From NCBI RefSeq assembly GCF_910592395.1, contig NC_088312.1:2170001-2234000 (forward strand): a stretch of 64,000 nt of DNA, given 5' to 3'. The translations under genes were made by a program, and so were the position numbers. Numbering within the stretch: the first letter of the stretch is position 1; each line of letters starts with the position of its first letter. The DNA comes from Lineus longissimus (Eukaryota > Nemertea > Pilidiophora > Heteronemertea > Lineidae). Positions 21,399-32,698 of this stretch are shown piece after piece. The notes under the pieces were generated by a model that was not told the DNA's origin, searched no databases, and saw only the letters and a list, made by a program, of their open reading frames with translations.

Positions 21399-21974
21399 GA
21401 CCGTCGGCCTCCGTGTAGATCTTTAGAGACTCGGTGTATGTATCCTGCGCCATCTTGAGAGCCTCCATCGCAAGGTCTCGTGTATTGTTGTATCGGCTCT
21501 CAGCTCCAGTTGCACTGAAAACAATCATAGTTGCAGCTATTATTTTGCTCTCCAGTTGCACTGAAAACAATCATAGTTGCAGCTATTATTTTGCTCTCCA
21601 GCAAATGTTGTTGTTGTGGTAGAGATCACTCACAAGCAGCCCTTTTTTGGAGTACTCAATGTAACTGAAAGCGAAATCCCCAAAGATCTTGTGACTGTCC
21701 TTGCTTGGATATCTTGTGCATGGGGATGCCAGTTGTGGAATCTTCCACCCAGCAAACTGTGCATGCAAGTTGTCGCAAAATGATAATCGTGGATCTAAAA
21801 TGAGAACCCAGAAGATGAAAAATCTATGTGACTCATTTTTGCTTGAGCTGTTCAACCTGATTGGAGACTTCCCGTGGTTTCTGCACGGACTGCTTCGCCA
21901 GCTCGAGGGCCTCTTTTGATGTCTTGAGAGCTTCGTCTGCAACCACCACGATGGCCTTTGAGGACCTCTCTTGC
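21399..21974 (-). pseudogene. Laminin-like coiled-coil exon remnants
   Basis: Two minus-strand segments translate into heptad-like, Ala/Glu/Lys-rich stretches of the kind found in the long arm of laminin gamma or beta chains. They are 21974-21833 (containing ADEALKTSKEALELAKQSV) and 21514-21399 (containing MEALKMAQDTYTESLKIY). Each starts after a good acceptor (cttttag and gttttcag). However, no donor joins them in a compatible phase, the first runs into TGA, and the second runs straight into a foldback element. I read them as broken or non-adjacent exons of a laminin-like gene. The family call rests on composition and resemblance only. Confidence 0.4.
21505..21601. repeat. 46-bp tandem duplication carrying a splice acceptor
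   Basis: A 46-bp unit beginning tccagttgcactgaaaacaa occurs twice head-to-tail (21505-21550 and 21551-21596). On the minus strand each unit contains the same acceptor, gttttcag followed by TGCAACTGGA. The laminin-like exon therefore has two alternative 3' splice sites, at 21514 and 21560. Confidence 0.8.
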
Positions 21975-22250
21975 CTAAAAGAATAACACACAGCTAAGTT
22001 TTGGTCGACTATCGCATGTTCTGTGCAGCAACAGCTTCTGACCTTCACGCTTCAAACTACCATTGGTAACAGAAGCTGTCAATAGTCAAGTTCGATGCGG
22101 CAAATAGGAGAGGGTCACTGAGTCAACATATTGTCGTCTTTTGTAAGTGTTCTAGTCATCATAAAACTGGTCCTGGATCTAAGTGCTCCAGATGGCTAGA
22201 ACTCCTCTCTCATGGCTACTAGTTCAGGGCATTTTGTACACTCTGTCGTA

Positions 22251-22915
22251 TGTCACATCCTTCGAAGTATAAGGGACACACGATCTGCACCCTCGCAAGA
22301 CGAGTTGCCCATACCAGGTAATGCCAAATCAGTTACCCCCAAGACTAACACTGGAGGAACAGGGTTGTCCGCTTCACTGTCCATACTTCTGTCGGGACAC
22401 TCCCAGCAGTTTGAAAGTCCTGTGAATGTATTAGTGTCTTTTTCTCTCAAGGAGCTGCATTGGACACTGTGAGGTGTCACATCCTTCGAACTAAAGGGAC
22501 ACAGCTCATGTGCCTTATCAAATAGCACTTCAGGTTAGTTATAGCTCAGTTAGTTGTCTCGTATCAGGTACCACCCAAGAAGTACTCGAGTAGTGTTTGA
22601 GGAGATGATATGAATAAACACCAGCAAATGCTTGGTCTTCAAGTGACGATTGCGGTTTACCAGTTACTCTAAGCACGGGTTACACTGGGCAGAGATGGGG
22701 TGTCAGTGTCTTTCTCAAGAGCGTTCAGCGGACTGTCTGCAGGATGCCTCATCCAATACTAAAGAGACAGGGCTTATAGCACCTCTGTAGGGATAACCAT
22801 ACATCGTAAGGATAGGATACAACACAAGTGTGAATGTCCTGGAATAATTCGCGTCTCTTTACGAGACTAAATCGGACGCTCTGTAATGTCACATCCTTCG
22901 AACTCCAGGGACACA
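22251..22915 (+). repeat. Three spaced copies of a 28-bp motif
   Basis: The motif tgtcacatccttcgaa followed by a variable 4-6 bases and agggacaca occurs at 22251, 22475 and 22887. The flanks differ. It is too short to place in a family. Confidence 0.6.
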
Positions 22916-23213
22916 TATAGATACACACATTGAGCGCCAGTTATTTTCCGCGAGTAGTGGAGAAATAGGACGTTGTCAGTAAAAAATGTTTATCGCGGCA
23001 GATTTCGCAAGTCCTCAAGAGCGAAGATGTATGAAATCCTGCTTAAGTTCAGTTACGCGATATTCGTAAATCGGCTCAATCATTGATACCATGATGACTA
23101 TACAGATATAGGAAACCAGACAGAGCTCTTCAGAACTGTCGTTATACATAGACGTTGGTCTCCGCAAGGCTTGGAAAAACTGTCTCTTCTTCTCGATCGT
23201 CAACTGCTCGGGG

Positions 23214-23800
23214 TTGAAACGGGATGCAAATTAAGTTACGGTACAGACTCTGGGCTATTTCGTCCCTGACCGCAGGCGTGAGGTATTTTTGGTGAAGAAG
23301 GTGCATTTGGTAAGTGCATAAATCTCACTTTTCGAGAGTGTCCCCCACGCTGAGAGACCGAAGGACAAGAGACAAAGGCTGATGATATGTCATTCTGGAT
23401 TGAAACGGGATGCAAATTAAGTTACGGTACAGACTCTGGGCTATTTCGTCCCTGTCCGCAGGCGTGCGGTATTTTGGTGAGGAAGGTGCATTTGGTGTCG
23501 TTTGGTAAGTGCATAAATCTAACTTTTCGAGAGTGTCCCCCACGCTGAGAGACCGAAGGACAAGAGACAAAGCCTGATGATATGGCAACTTTTATTGGGC
23601 AAGTATATAATATATGCTACAAAACTTAGAATTAGTGGCCGGCATGCGGAATCAGAAAAGGCTGACTGTAAATTGTTGCACGTGAAGATAGTGTAGTGTG
23701 TTTATCGAACTTGTTGGGAGTGATCCGCACACTTGTTGACCGAAGGACAAGAGACGAATGTTCTGATATGACAACATTTATTTGGCAAGTACATACATAT
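23214..23800 (+). repeat. Tandem repeat of about 186-bp units
   Basis: Two near-identical copies start at 23214 and 23400 (both begin ttgaaacgggatgcaaatta) and run through ccgaaggacaagagacaaag. A third, diverged copy is recognisable at 23742-23800 (ccgaaggacaagagacgaat). The copies differ by small indels. There is no coding sequence. Confidence 0.8.
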
Positions 23801-24848
23801 GAATAATGCAAAACTTGGAATACAATAACACAACGTTGATACTGCTGACGCCGCTTGAGCAAGCGTGTCAAGGGATCAGATGTTGGGTCAGTGCGCATGC
23901 GGGGCATGGGATGGAGGGTGGTGCACTGTGAGTGTCGATAAGGATATGGGGGGGGGGGGGGGGGGCAAAGGCAAATGACAATAGCATAATAACAATTGAA
24001 CAATGTACAAGTCGTAAGTAACCGTGACCGCTTTCAAGGTGGCAAGAATTAATTGCTGACCAAAACAATGACATATTCTGTTAACGCCAATGGAGCATTC
24101 TCTTTTACTGTATTTTAGCCCAAAACCGCCCAATCAAAATGGTGCAGAGACTTCATGGACGTTTATTGTCTTCAAGAGGAAATTGATCTCAAAACTGATA
24201 TGGGCCTATAGTATAAATAATATCCTACCTAAAATATAGGCCTTCTGTTAAATTAGGCCTGCCTTAAGAAAAAAGAAAGAAAACCTACAACCAATTCCTC
24301 TTAAAAACAAATATGTCAATAAGGTTCATTCATGCATCATTTGAATAAAACAATGTAGAAACACATTTTTGCTGTGATCAAGAAATAGCTCCATTGCAGT
24401 TGTAATGTTGCACTTCTGGTGCTGTGAAATAGCTCAGATACGGTAAATGGATTGCCACATTGAAAACGGAACAAGAAATAGCAATATTCTGGATCAGCGA
24501 GTACATACATGAAGTGCTATTGATTTCAGGAATAAGCACATTATTTTGCAAGGTTCACATTTAACAAAGAGTAACAATGTTCGATGTTTAATTTTCAGGG
24601 TCGAAAACAGGTGAGTGTCAACTCATTCTGAGCCAACAGCATGAATTACAACAAGAAAAGGGTCAATTCCGTTGGGAACTGCTGTTCCCTGATCATGGCT
24701 CTTGAGTACTGGCCTGGAATAGAAAGGGAAGATTTAGATACCAAGAAACATTGAAATATACAATTAAGAAATTAAAGATTTTGATCATTTTTCATGACGT
24801 TTTTTTTATAGCATATCAGTAATATGTCTTTACACATGTTTATGTCTG

Positions 24849-24897
24849 CGACAGCCTCATTGGTACTAATAAGATGAATCAATTAAATTGAATTGTC
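24849..24897 (+). mobile_element. 3' tail of a LINE-like retroelement
   Basis: The block gacagcctcattggtactaa, then aagatgaat and a simple AATTGAATT-type tail, matches the block at 50940-51000 (acagccccatgggcattaac, then aagatgaaa and repeated AATTGAA). Shared 3' ends with short-period tails are typical of truncated LINE copies. No reverse transcriptase is present in either. Confidence 0.5.
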
Positions 24898-25166
24898 AGG
24901 CAATGGTGGTCAACCTGCCTCGGGTTTGTCCCAATATCAGTCACATGATGACGGACCTAAAGCCTCATTTCATCAACTGTAGCCAGCTTATCGAATTTTA
25001 TCTCATTTACCTCAATTGTGTTCCACGAATCTGGCATCCTGAATATTCATTTCTCAGAAGTGGCCTCGGTCGTGTTTGCTCGATTCTTGGGACGGGACAG
25101 TGATACCACACGAGATGGAGCAATCCACCTGAAAAAATTGGAGACAATTCGAATGCTGCTTTAGTG

Positions 25167-25214
25167 AACAATGGGCGATCTGTTCAGGAGACGTCTTTCA
25201 AATCGCCCATTGTT
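25167..25214. repeat. Hairpin with perfect 13-bp arms
   Basis: Arms aacaatgggcgat (25167-25179) and atcgcccattgtt (25202-25214) enclose a 22-base loop. There is no associated ORF or promoter, and the function is unknown. Confidence 0.5.
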
Positions 25215-25671
25215 TCATAAACGAGAGCTGGACAGACAGTTCCAGCTACTTACTCTTCGCAGATTTCCTTCTTCCAATGCATACATCGCGTTTTGTCTCG
25301 ATCACACTTGCATAGCTATTTACTTTAAGGTCACGTGCAGGTCTTATTGGCAATTGCTGGGGTGAAACTTGGTACTGCGGGACAGACTTACATGTCCACA
25401 AAACGCAATGTCACTGCTGGACTGATTTACAAGTCCACTAACGCAGAATCGGACATGGACATCATTACCCCAGCAAGAACCCAATGTACCCCACAAATAG
25501 GGCCGTTCATAATGTTTAAGACATGTTTATACAAAAACAATGCTGAAGCTATTGCCTGCAGTGACCTTGCTAATGATTTTTATGTGGGAGGGGCCAGGGA
25601 CCGTGACTATTGATAAAGTCCTCACGATATTATATTCGTCAACAATGGGGCACAGACTTTCAGATATTTTC

Positions 25672-25950
25672 GTGACTGACCTATATTACCAGTACAGTCC
25701 AATATATATATATTTTTTTGACTGACCTCTATTACCAGTACAGTCCAATATCATTCTATTCTTCGTGACCGACCTCTATTACCAGTACAGTCCAATATAT
25801 ATTTCATTTTTCGTGACTGACCTATATTACCAGTACAGTCCAATATATATTTTATTTTTCGTGACTGACCTATATTACCAGTACAGTCCAATATATATTT
25901 TATTTTTCGTGACTGACCTATATTACCAGTACAGTCCAAAGATATATTTA
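25672..25950. repeat. 48-bp minisatellite, about six copies
   Basis: Units run gtgactgacctatattacca then gtacagtccaatatatattt and a T-rich end. The first copies are diverged and the later ones almost identical. The period is divisible by 3, so the array creates repetitive open frames on both strands that should not be taken as genes. Confidence 0.9.
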
Positions 25951-26507
25951 GTCTGTATATTATTCTAGGGCTGGGGTGGGGGATGGGGAAATTCTCCAGT
26001 GACAAACTTTTTGATTGTCATTCTGGTAAAAAAAAACACGTCCAAAGAAAATATTTATTCTCATAACTTTTAACAATGCTCGAAAAAAACTTTTAAAATG
26101 TTCATGTGGCGACTCGCCACATGTACCGACTATACCTGTGGATCTAAATATATATATCATCATTGAAATCCTCAGAGAAATTAGACCAATACAAAAAAGG
26201 GTTCCATGCCCTTGGTTTCCATGTACCGCGAACGATGCTAACGATAGGATTTAGCTGACAGGATTTGGCCACATGAACCCCTCCCTGTCCAGAAGACGCG
26301 GGGGTCGTCAGATCAATTTGAAACCGCCATGGACATCACTTCTTCCCCCTCACAAGTCGGTCGCGATGACCTCCATGTGCAAACCATTTTGGCTGTGGAT
26401 GCCCTGGTAACCCATGTCGCCTAACCAGACATAGCGCGCTGCCTGACTAGAAGTTACCGCCTCTGAGACCCAGGGTTGAGACACTGGGGTCTGCCCCTAG
26501 CTGACAG

Positions 26508-26870
26508 GTGGCTGGAGATCCATATCATAGAGCATACCAACCGTACATAACCGGCTGGACTGGTCCACCCTATCAGGCTCAGACTCCCCAACGGAGTCTA
26601 TTGAGCGCAGCCGCAGCGCCAGTTAATATGGATGGATTTACGTCGTCAAATAACTGTCGACCTGATGAGCATTCGTTCACGGTACATAAGAGTTTATCGG
26701 GGTTGGGGGCGAAGAGACAAGACCAGGAACTCCTATGGGGTCGCGGGCGCAATGCAACCCGAAGAACGAGATGCACCCAAAGTACAAACTCGAAAATAAC
26801 TGGCTCATCCTTCGCCATAGGTGTCAAGTATGTACCACTTATACAGACAGGCGTCATTAACGTTGGGTAA
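26508..26870 (+). CDS. Possible terminal coding exon of unknown gene
   Basis: An open frame of about 120 codons follows an acceptor-like gctgacag and ends at TAA. The product is proline-, serine- and arginine-rich (motif AYQPYITGWTGPPY near the start) and reads more like protein than its neighbours. It has no initiating ATG of its own, no identified upstream exon and no family I recognise. Its last 66 bases overlap the third exon of the minus-strand model at 26805-29561, so at most one of the two is likely to be right there. Confidence 0.2.
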   Translation: MAGDPYHRAYQPYITGWTGPPYQAQTPQRSLLSAAAAPVNMDGFTSSNNCRPDEHSFTVHKSLSGLGAKRQDQELLWGRGRNATRRTRCTQSTNSKITGSSFAIGVKYVPLIQTGVINVG

Positions 26871-29561
26871 CACCTCACAAGGAGCAATACCAAGCATTTT
26901 CAAGACCTCATATTTAGCGAAAAGGTGTGACAACAATGATAATATATCAGATCCAATACCAGTCCCTTGACCAAACCCAACCCTTTCTTGAATGTTCAAA
27001 GGACGTCGGGGCTTCTGAAAGAAAAAAGAATTGGCCATGACAGCTACGGTAGATAGATCGAAGTGATAGATGGGCTAACTGTCTATCTGAAAAGGGCGGG
27101 TAGCGAATTTTCTTTCCTCAACCTTTTGGGCACTTTAGTGTACATTTGTACAGGGACTTTCAGCCAATCAGATTTCGACAAATACATGACGTCAGAAGTC
27201 TTAGAAACTTTAGAGCAGTAATAGAGCGCTCGTCAGAAATGGCAGAATACGATGTTCGATCCAAAGGTCGTGAGTTCGAATCCGGTTGTTGACAACATTT
27301 TTCTTTTTCTTTTTTATTCTTTATATTTTATTTTTATAACGCGTTTCTTTTCCCTTGTTATTTAGATTTTAGATATTTTAGTTATTTCTGCTACCTAAAA
27401 CATACCTACAGAAAGGACAATAACAATAGCCATCTCCAAGATCCAAGGGATAGTCCTTCAGATATCAGATTGAGCATGAATATACAATGAGACTTGTCTC
27501 ATGTGAATGGTTTTCCAGTAGGAATATGTTTCTCTGCAATGAGACTTGTCTATATTTTGATACTGTATGCTTCAAATTTGATTAACAAGCACAAAACAAC
27601 ACAAGCTTACTTCTAAGTTTCATGACGCCCCGATGACGACACAGATTCATCGGATTCTGATTGGCTGAGAACCTGTGTACAATTGTACACTGTACTGCCA
27701 GAAAGGTTCAGGAAAAAAGATTCGCGGGCGGGCGGGCGATTAAGCATACAGTTACATATTAAAATGGTAACACAATGGCCGAAATTTATCTTCGCACACC
27801 ATCTTTATACTTGTGTATGAGCTATAGGTAAAACTCAATGGTGACGAGATTATTACTGCTACTGAAAAAGATTTTAAGTAGCCCAAGTCTTTTGTTTGCT
27901 GCTGGTTTGCTGCGGCTTTCAGCAGCTTCCTACCGACGGCACAAGGATATCTTTGAAAGCCACCTCGTGACCGCAGGGCCAATGCATTGGTGTCATTATT
28001 CACATTTATCATCTTCGTGACCACGCGAAAACATACTTGATGCTGACATGCATGCATAAAAACCCAAACGACAAAGATAGAAAACACAAACGCCTGACCA
28101 TGCACCAAAAGACAAACTGCACTTGAAACATGATAGACACCCAGCGAGTGGTCTCACTTGACTGCACAAACACAAGTTCATTGACGAGACAGGTCACAGA
28201 GAAAGAAAAAAATAAAACAATATTCCTCGAGCGGGTTCGAACTCGGAACCCTCGCCACTTCATCCTTTCCGTCTTTTCTAATTTGGCCGTTAGAGTTTTT
28301 ATGCATGCATGTCAGCTTTAAAGGGACAACCTGGGCGTGGGATTTCCCTGGCCAGGAGGATAATACCTCTGCTTGTCACCATGCGCCGCCACTTATCTCA
28401 AATAACGATTTTCGCCAGTGTGCGAGGCAGTTTTGGACATGACCTGTGAAATTCAGGCAGGCCTAAGGTTACACCCAGTTTTTGTGCACTGTTTATTGCA
28501 GTTCAATGATGTATTTCAATTTTCCTGTTTGGACTGAGAAGTCACGGATCTATTGGAAGCCATTTTTGTAGGAAAAAATACCATATCTCATGCCACAGTT
28601 GTCCATTTAATACCACTGAATACAAGAGGGGGTAGGCCTGTCACTAAACCATGGTAATTTCATAACACAAGCCTGGGAACAACTGGCAGGGTTTATAAAG
28701 GTCGCACAGTTGGCAGCATAGAGGTGAAATGAGACGATTGGTGATCACTAATCTTATCACTTTTCTAATTTCACTATTCTTTCACTTATCTTTCTGATCT
28801 GGTCAAGGTCCTCATCAAACATATCACATGTCACAGTATCAAGGGCTGATTGGTTCAGAGATAGAATGTGTTATGAGCACGTGACACATTGCGCCAAGCA
28901 CGTGGCGTGTGACGTCATAAAACATGGCAGACATGACCGATCGTCTCATTTTCTTGCTGCCAGAACGATATAGTACCATAGACAGGGTATGGGCGAACAG
29001 TGTCCTCCTTTCAAAGGTCAGCTGAGCCGAGTGTGGGAATATTCAGAACAGCAGTGGCGGATTTAGGGGTCCGCATGAGTCATCCCTCTTTGATATTTTA
29101 GGGCACCTCTCCTCAAGAACCCTCCCCCTCATTTTCAGGATTGCACCTTCGGCTCTATCATGAGTTCTCATTGGTGGGGCAGCGCCCCCCGGCTTCTTTC
29201 CCAAATTTCTGGATCCGCCACTGCTGCAGAGATGAGAAGTTTCAAAAGAATACATGTATGCATGTGCGATCAAGGAAGTTTCGATAGAGAAAAATAACTC
29301 ACCATGGTTGTGTTCACGTTGTATCTTGTGATAAACCGGTTGGGCAGCATTGGGTGTGCTAGACAGGACAACGTGTCTGGCGTCTGCAAGAAATGAAAAT
29401 GAAAAGATAAGATAAGATTGTACATTGTATCAGACATTAGTCGCAAAATTTGGGGAGAAAAAGTTGTGGAGAAATCAGGCTGAACTCACCAATGTTGAAC
29501 CAGTGCTTCGACTTGGCGTCGACACAACTGAACGCTTGTGTTCCCAAAACCGATCTGTCAT
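26805..29561 (-). CDS. Putative small three-exon gene, function unknown
   Basis: On the minus strand, 29561-29490 begins with ATG and ends at a donor (gtgagt). 29383-29303 has a clean acceptor (ttcttgcag) and donor (gtgagt). 27014-26805 follows ttctttcag and ends in a stop. All three join in phase 0 to 120 residues (starts MTDRFWEHKRSVVSTPSRS; middle HPMLPNRFITRYNV). It has no signal peptide or membrane segment, and is basic with many Pro and Arg. The gene would be head-to-head with AP4B1, whose start is 1.0 kb away. The first two exons are better supported than the third, because the 2.3-kb second intron contains three foldback elements and other exons may be missed. The style recalls small ciliary proteins, but I do not recognise a family. 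Confidence 0.38.
27215..27292 (+). repeat. tRNA-like sequence (SINE head or tRNA pseudogene)
   Basis: A plausible A box (tagagcgctcg, near 27222) precedes a good B box (gagttcgaatcc, 27271-27282), and the sequence runs into a T-rich tail. A full cloverleaf cannot be folded convincingly. It is probably a tRNA-derived SINE fragment. Confidence 0.4.
28042..28316. mobile_element. Foldback element with perfect 22-bp inverted repeats
   Basis: The arms gctgacatgcatgcataaaa (28042-28063) and their reverse complement (28295-28316) are perfect over 22 bp and bound a 275-bp element. Read on the minus strand, the interior contains a B-box-like gagttcgaaccc at about 28228-28240. It may therefore combine a tRNA-like promoter with inverted ends. 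No ORF of note. Confidence 0.75.
28711..28967. mobile_element. Foldback element with imperfect ends of about 33 bp
   Basis: The left end (tggcagcatagag, then aatgagacgattggt) pairs with the right end (accgatcgtctcattttc, then ttgctgcca), with small indels. About 255 bp, no ORF. Confidence 0.5.
29049..29225. mobile_element. Short inverted-repeat element with cagcagtggcgga ends
   Basis: Perfect 13-bp inverted ends (29049-29061 and 29213-29225), extending imperfectly inward (gatttaggggtccg against ctggatcc), bound 177 bp of C- and G-rich sequence. The layout is MITE-like. The open frame through it is incidental. Confidence 0.6.
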
Positions 29562-30575
29562 ACCAGGAGCACAGCCAAATTCAACGCCCCGTATTGAGTA
29601 CGTTACGTCAGAGAGGTTACCAAACCACTCATCTATTCAAATTGTGATTTTCAATCAAATTCATTGACCCATACACGAAAATGCTCACGATATAAAGCTG
29701 ATTGGTCAAATACTGAGGTCACGGTCGGATGAACGGGAGTCGGACAACAAGTGACATAACTTCGCGGAAACTTGGCTTTTGTGGTATTAACGAGTCTACG
29801 TGACGTAACATGATTGTTGAAATTTATAGCCAGTAGTATTCACACATGGCAAAATGTTTTTAATTCAAGTTCAAGTTTGCGCAACGAGCGATTGAAAGTG
29901 GTCCGTTTTCGCGTACGTTGGGTGCGCTCAGATGAATTGATAGCTTATGCTGCTCCGCCTGTCTAGCTGAGAGTTATGGCTGGTCAAATCGTGTTTTTTT
30001 CCCACCACGATCAGCTAGCTAGCAGCCATCAGGCTATATCAATGGCAGGTGTCTGTTCAGCGAATGAGAAATGCCGCGAACGAGACGGCGATTGCTCTGG
30101 TGACGTCATCGAGTGATGGCAGGTGGAAATGCCGATGGAACGCCACGACACAGGTCGTCTGCTAGGACATACAGTTGTGTGAGTTCACTAGAGCTCTCTC
30201 TTTACATATAAGATCTGTCTGTAGTCGTAGCACATTATACATACATATGAATTTTGATGATCTGAATTCAACTTATCCCTGCACTCTGGTTGTGACATTG
30301 TCCTCACTAGCTCCAACTAGACAAATTTGTGATGAATGGAACCTATGCTCTGATAGGCCTCTTGTTGAAAGAAAGCGAAGTAGTTCAGGAGATTTTCACA
30401 GACCAGGAGGAAATGCGCTTTCGAAATCATTGACCCTGATGCAAGTCCCACCACTTTTGTTTGTCTTCGCGCAAGTTGTCTCCGAACATACGCTTCCACG
30501 GCCATTACAGAAGCTCTGGACTGAGTTTACCTTTAGCGACAAAAGATAAAACAAGATTTTTGGTAGTCAGTGAAA

Positions 30576-32502
30576 ATGTCACTTTATGCAACTTCTTATC
30601 GCATTGATGAGCTAGTTTCATTTCTGTCTGATCCAGAAATAGTCAGCAATGTCCAGCAGCTCCGTTTTGTTATGAGAAAGGTTAGAATGACGATACAAGG
30701 TTCGAACAGATATTGTCCGAAATTAGTTTCGATCTCCAGACTCCAGTCTGGTTGGATCTGCAAGTACTGTTTTTCCTATGAACCCATTCTCGGATGTTCC
30801 GGTTCCTGGAATACTGAATAGGTTATTGATGATTGATTGCCATGCACAGAAGAGTTAGGAACAATTGGTAAATACAAGGTTAGCCTATCGTAATCGTTGC
30901 TGCAATGATTGCAGTTGGAAATGACCAAGTTATGAAGGGATACCATCATAATATTCATGTCATTATTGAACTTTTCAATTTCAGGTTTTGCTCCTGCTGA
31001 CGCCGGGTGCAGATCTCACTGTTTTGTTCCCGCACATGGTCAAGATTTTAGCTCACAATGACTTAATCATCAAGAAGTCTGCATGTTTCTACATCACAGT
31101 ACAAGCAAATGCCAATCCTGACCTCTCCCTTTTGGCAGTGAACACGTTGGTTAAGGATTGTGCTGACTCCAATCCATATATTCGTGGACTTGCTCTAAAG
31201 ACCTTATGTTCCATACAGCACCTTGCCCTCACTGATTACGTAGCGAAGGCTTTATTAAGCGGATTGAAAGATCGCAGTGCTTATGTAAGGCGAGTTGCTG
31301 TGACGGGCTGCGGGAAAATTTCGGTTACAAGTCACGAGTTTATAGAAGGAAACGGTGTTGTTGATTTATTATATGGAATGTTAAGAGACACTGATCCTAT
31401 TGTTGTGATAAACTGTATGCATACTTTAGATGAGATTCTAAAAGACGAAGGTGGCATTGTCATCAATAAAAACATCACATACTATTTATTGAATAAACTC
31501 TCCATGTTCACTGAATGGGGTGTAGTGACGATCTTTGAGAAACTTCTCAAATACAAACCAAAGAAAGATGAGGAAACATATGACATTCTCAATATATTGG
31601 ATCCGTATCTGAAACACAATAACAGTGCCATTTTGACCAGTGCAATCAAACTTTTCCTGCACCTCGTCCACGACCTGCCTCAATTAAAAGGCGAGGTTTT
31701 CAACCGTGCACAACATGCCCTCATTCATTCATTGTCTTCAGGAAATCCTGAACTGGCATTTATGATAGTAGATTTCGTTGAGGAAGTCCTAAGTGACAAC
31801 CAGGACTTGTTTGCTGCAAAAGCCCAGTCTTTCTTCTGCAAGTATAACGAACCATTGTATGTTAAACTGAAGAAGATAACATTGTTGCCCAAACTGATAT
31901 CGGAATCGAATATCGGTGATGTAATTGAGGAACTCTCGATGCACTGCTCCGATGTCTCACCGGAAATCTCGAAAGTTGCGATCAAATCTCTCAGTGATAT
32001 TGCCTTGAAATATCCACAATATTATGCGCTATGTCTAAAGCGCCTGCTCTTGCTCTTGGACTTACAAATAGACTATGTCACATCTAATGTTCTTGGTGTT
32101 TTGCAGTCTTTTGATTTCCAGTCTGAACCTGAATTGGCAAAAGCTGTCATGGAATCAATCGCAAAGTGTTCTGATTATGTTGACGACAGTGAGGGCAAAA
32201 GCTCCCTCATCTATTTGTTAGGTGAATATGGTGAGTTCCTAGAGGACAGCCCGTACATTCTCGAGGAGTTTGTGGACACAATTAGTGAGGAGACGAGTCA
32301 TAATGTGAAGTACTATCTCCTCAGCTCCCTCATGAAGCTTTTCTTTAAACGTCCTGCGGAATGCCAGGATATTCTTGGTAGGGTTTTAGAGCATTGTGCT
32401 AGTGATGATAACCTTGATGTTAGTGATAGAGCCAAGTTGTACTATTCTATGCTACAACATGACGTTAAAGAAGCACAGCGGGTTGTAATGGGGGAGGTTT
32501 AA
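30576..32502 (+). CDS. AP4B1: AP-4 complex subunit beta (AP4B1), trunk only, ear domain absent
   Basis: Large subunit of the AP-4 adaptor, which sorts cargo (for example ATG9) out of the trans-Golgi network. Exon 1 (30576-30680) starts at ATG and ends at a GT donor after MRK. Exon 2 (30985-32502) follows tttcag in phase 0 and is a single intronless block. The 540-residue product is an alpha-solenoid (HEAT/ARM-like) trunk. Family-typical segments are LAVNTLVKDCADSNPYIRGL, AYVRRVAVTGC, GGIVINK, then DSEGKSSLIYLLGEYGE and RPAECQDILGR. As I recall the human protein, it is about 739 residues, with a hinge and a C-terminal appendage after this point. Here a stop follows the trunk, with AATAAA at 32693 only 190 bp on, and no ear-like frame appears before the convergent PRDM4 gene. 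An unusual splice form cannot be excluded. Confidence 0.93.
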
Positions 32503-32692
32503 ACATGTTAAAGGGAGACGGGGTAGGGGCCATGTGGGCCAGAAATGCCCCCCTTATGAAATATTTCTGTTTTAGCTTCATGATACATTTGCTGCAGTCC
32601 TTTGACAAAGACAAAGAAATTCAGTTATTTATAGATGTCATTATGTAGTTGGTGAAATGTGCCAAACATTGTGCTATATTCCATTGTTGTAA

Positions 32693-32698
32693 AATAAA
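32693..32698 (+). terminator. Polyadenylation signal of AP4B1
   Basis: AATAAA lies 191 bp after the AP4B1 stop. It is consistent with a short 3' UTR and with the gene truly ending after the trunk. Confidence 0.7.

Noticed and set aside
22253-22528. 91-codon minus frame
   Set aside because: It spans two copies of a short repeated motif and shows no splice sites consistent with the laminin-like fragments.
23888-24133. Pro-rich frames over a poly-G run near 23950
   Set aside because: They are created by a G homopolymer; no gene context.
25765-25968. Repetitive open frames on both strands
   Set aside because: They arise from a 48-bp minisatellite whose period is a multiple of three.
30175-30549. 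124-codon frame just upstream of AP4B1
   Set aside because: No family resemblance or splice signals; it lies in the AP4B1 5' region and the AP4B1 N-terminus aligns from its own ATG at 30576.
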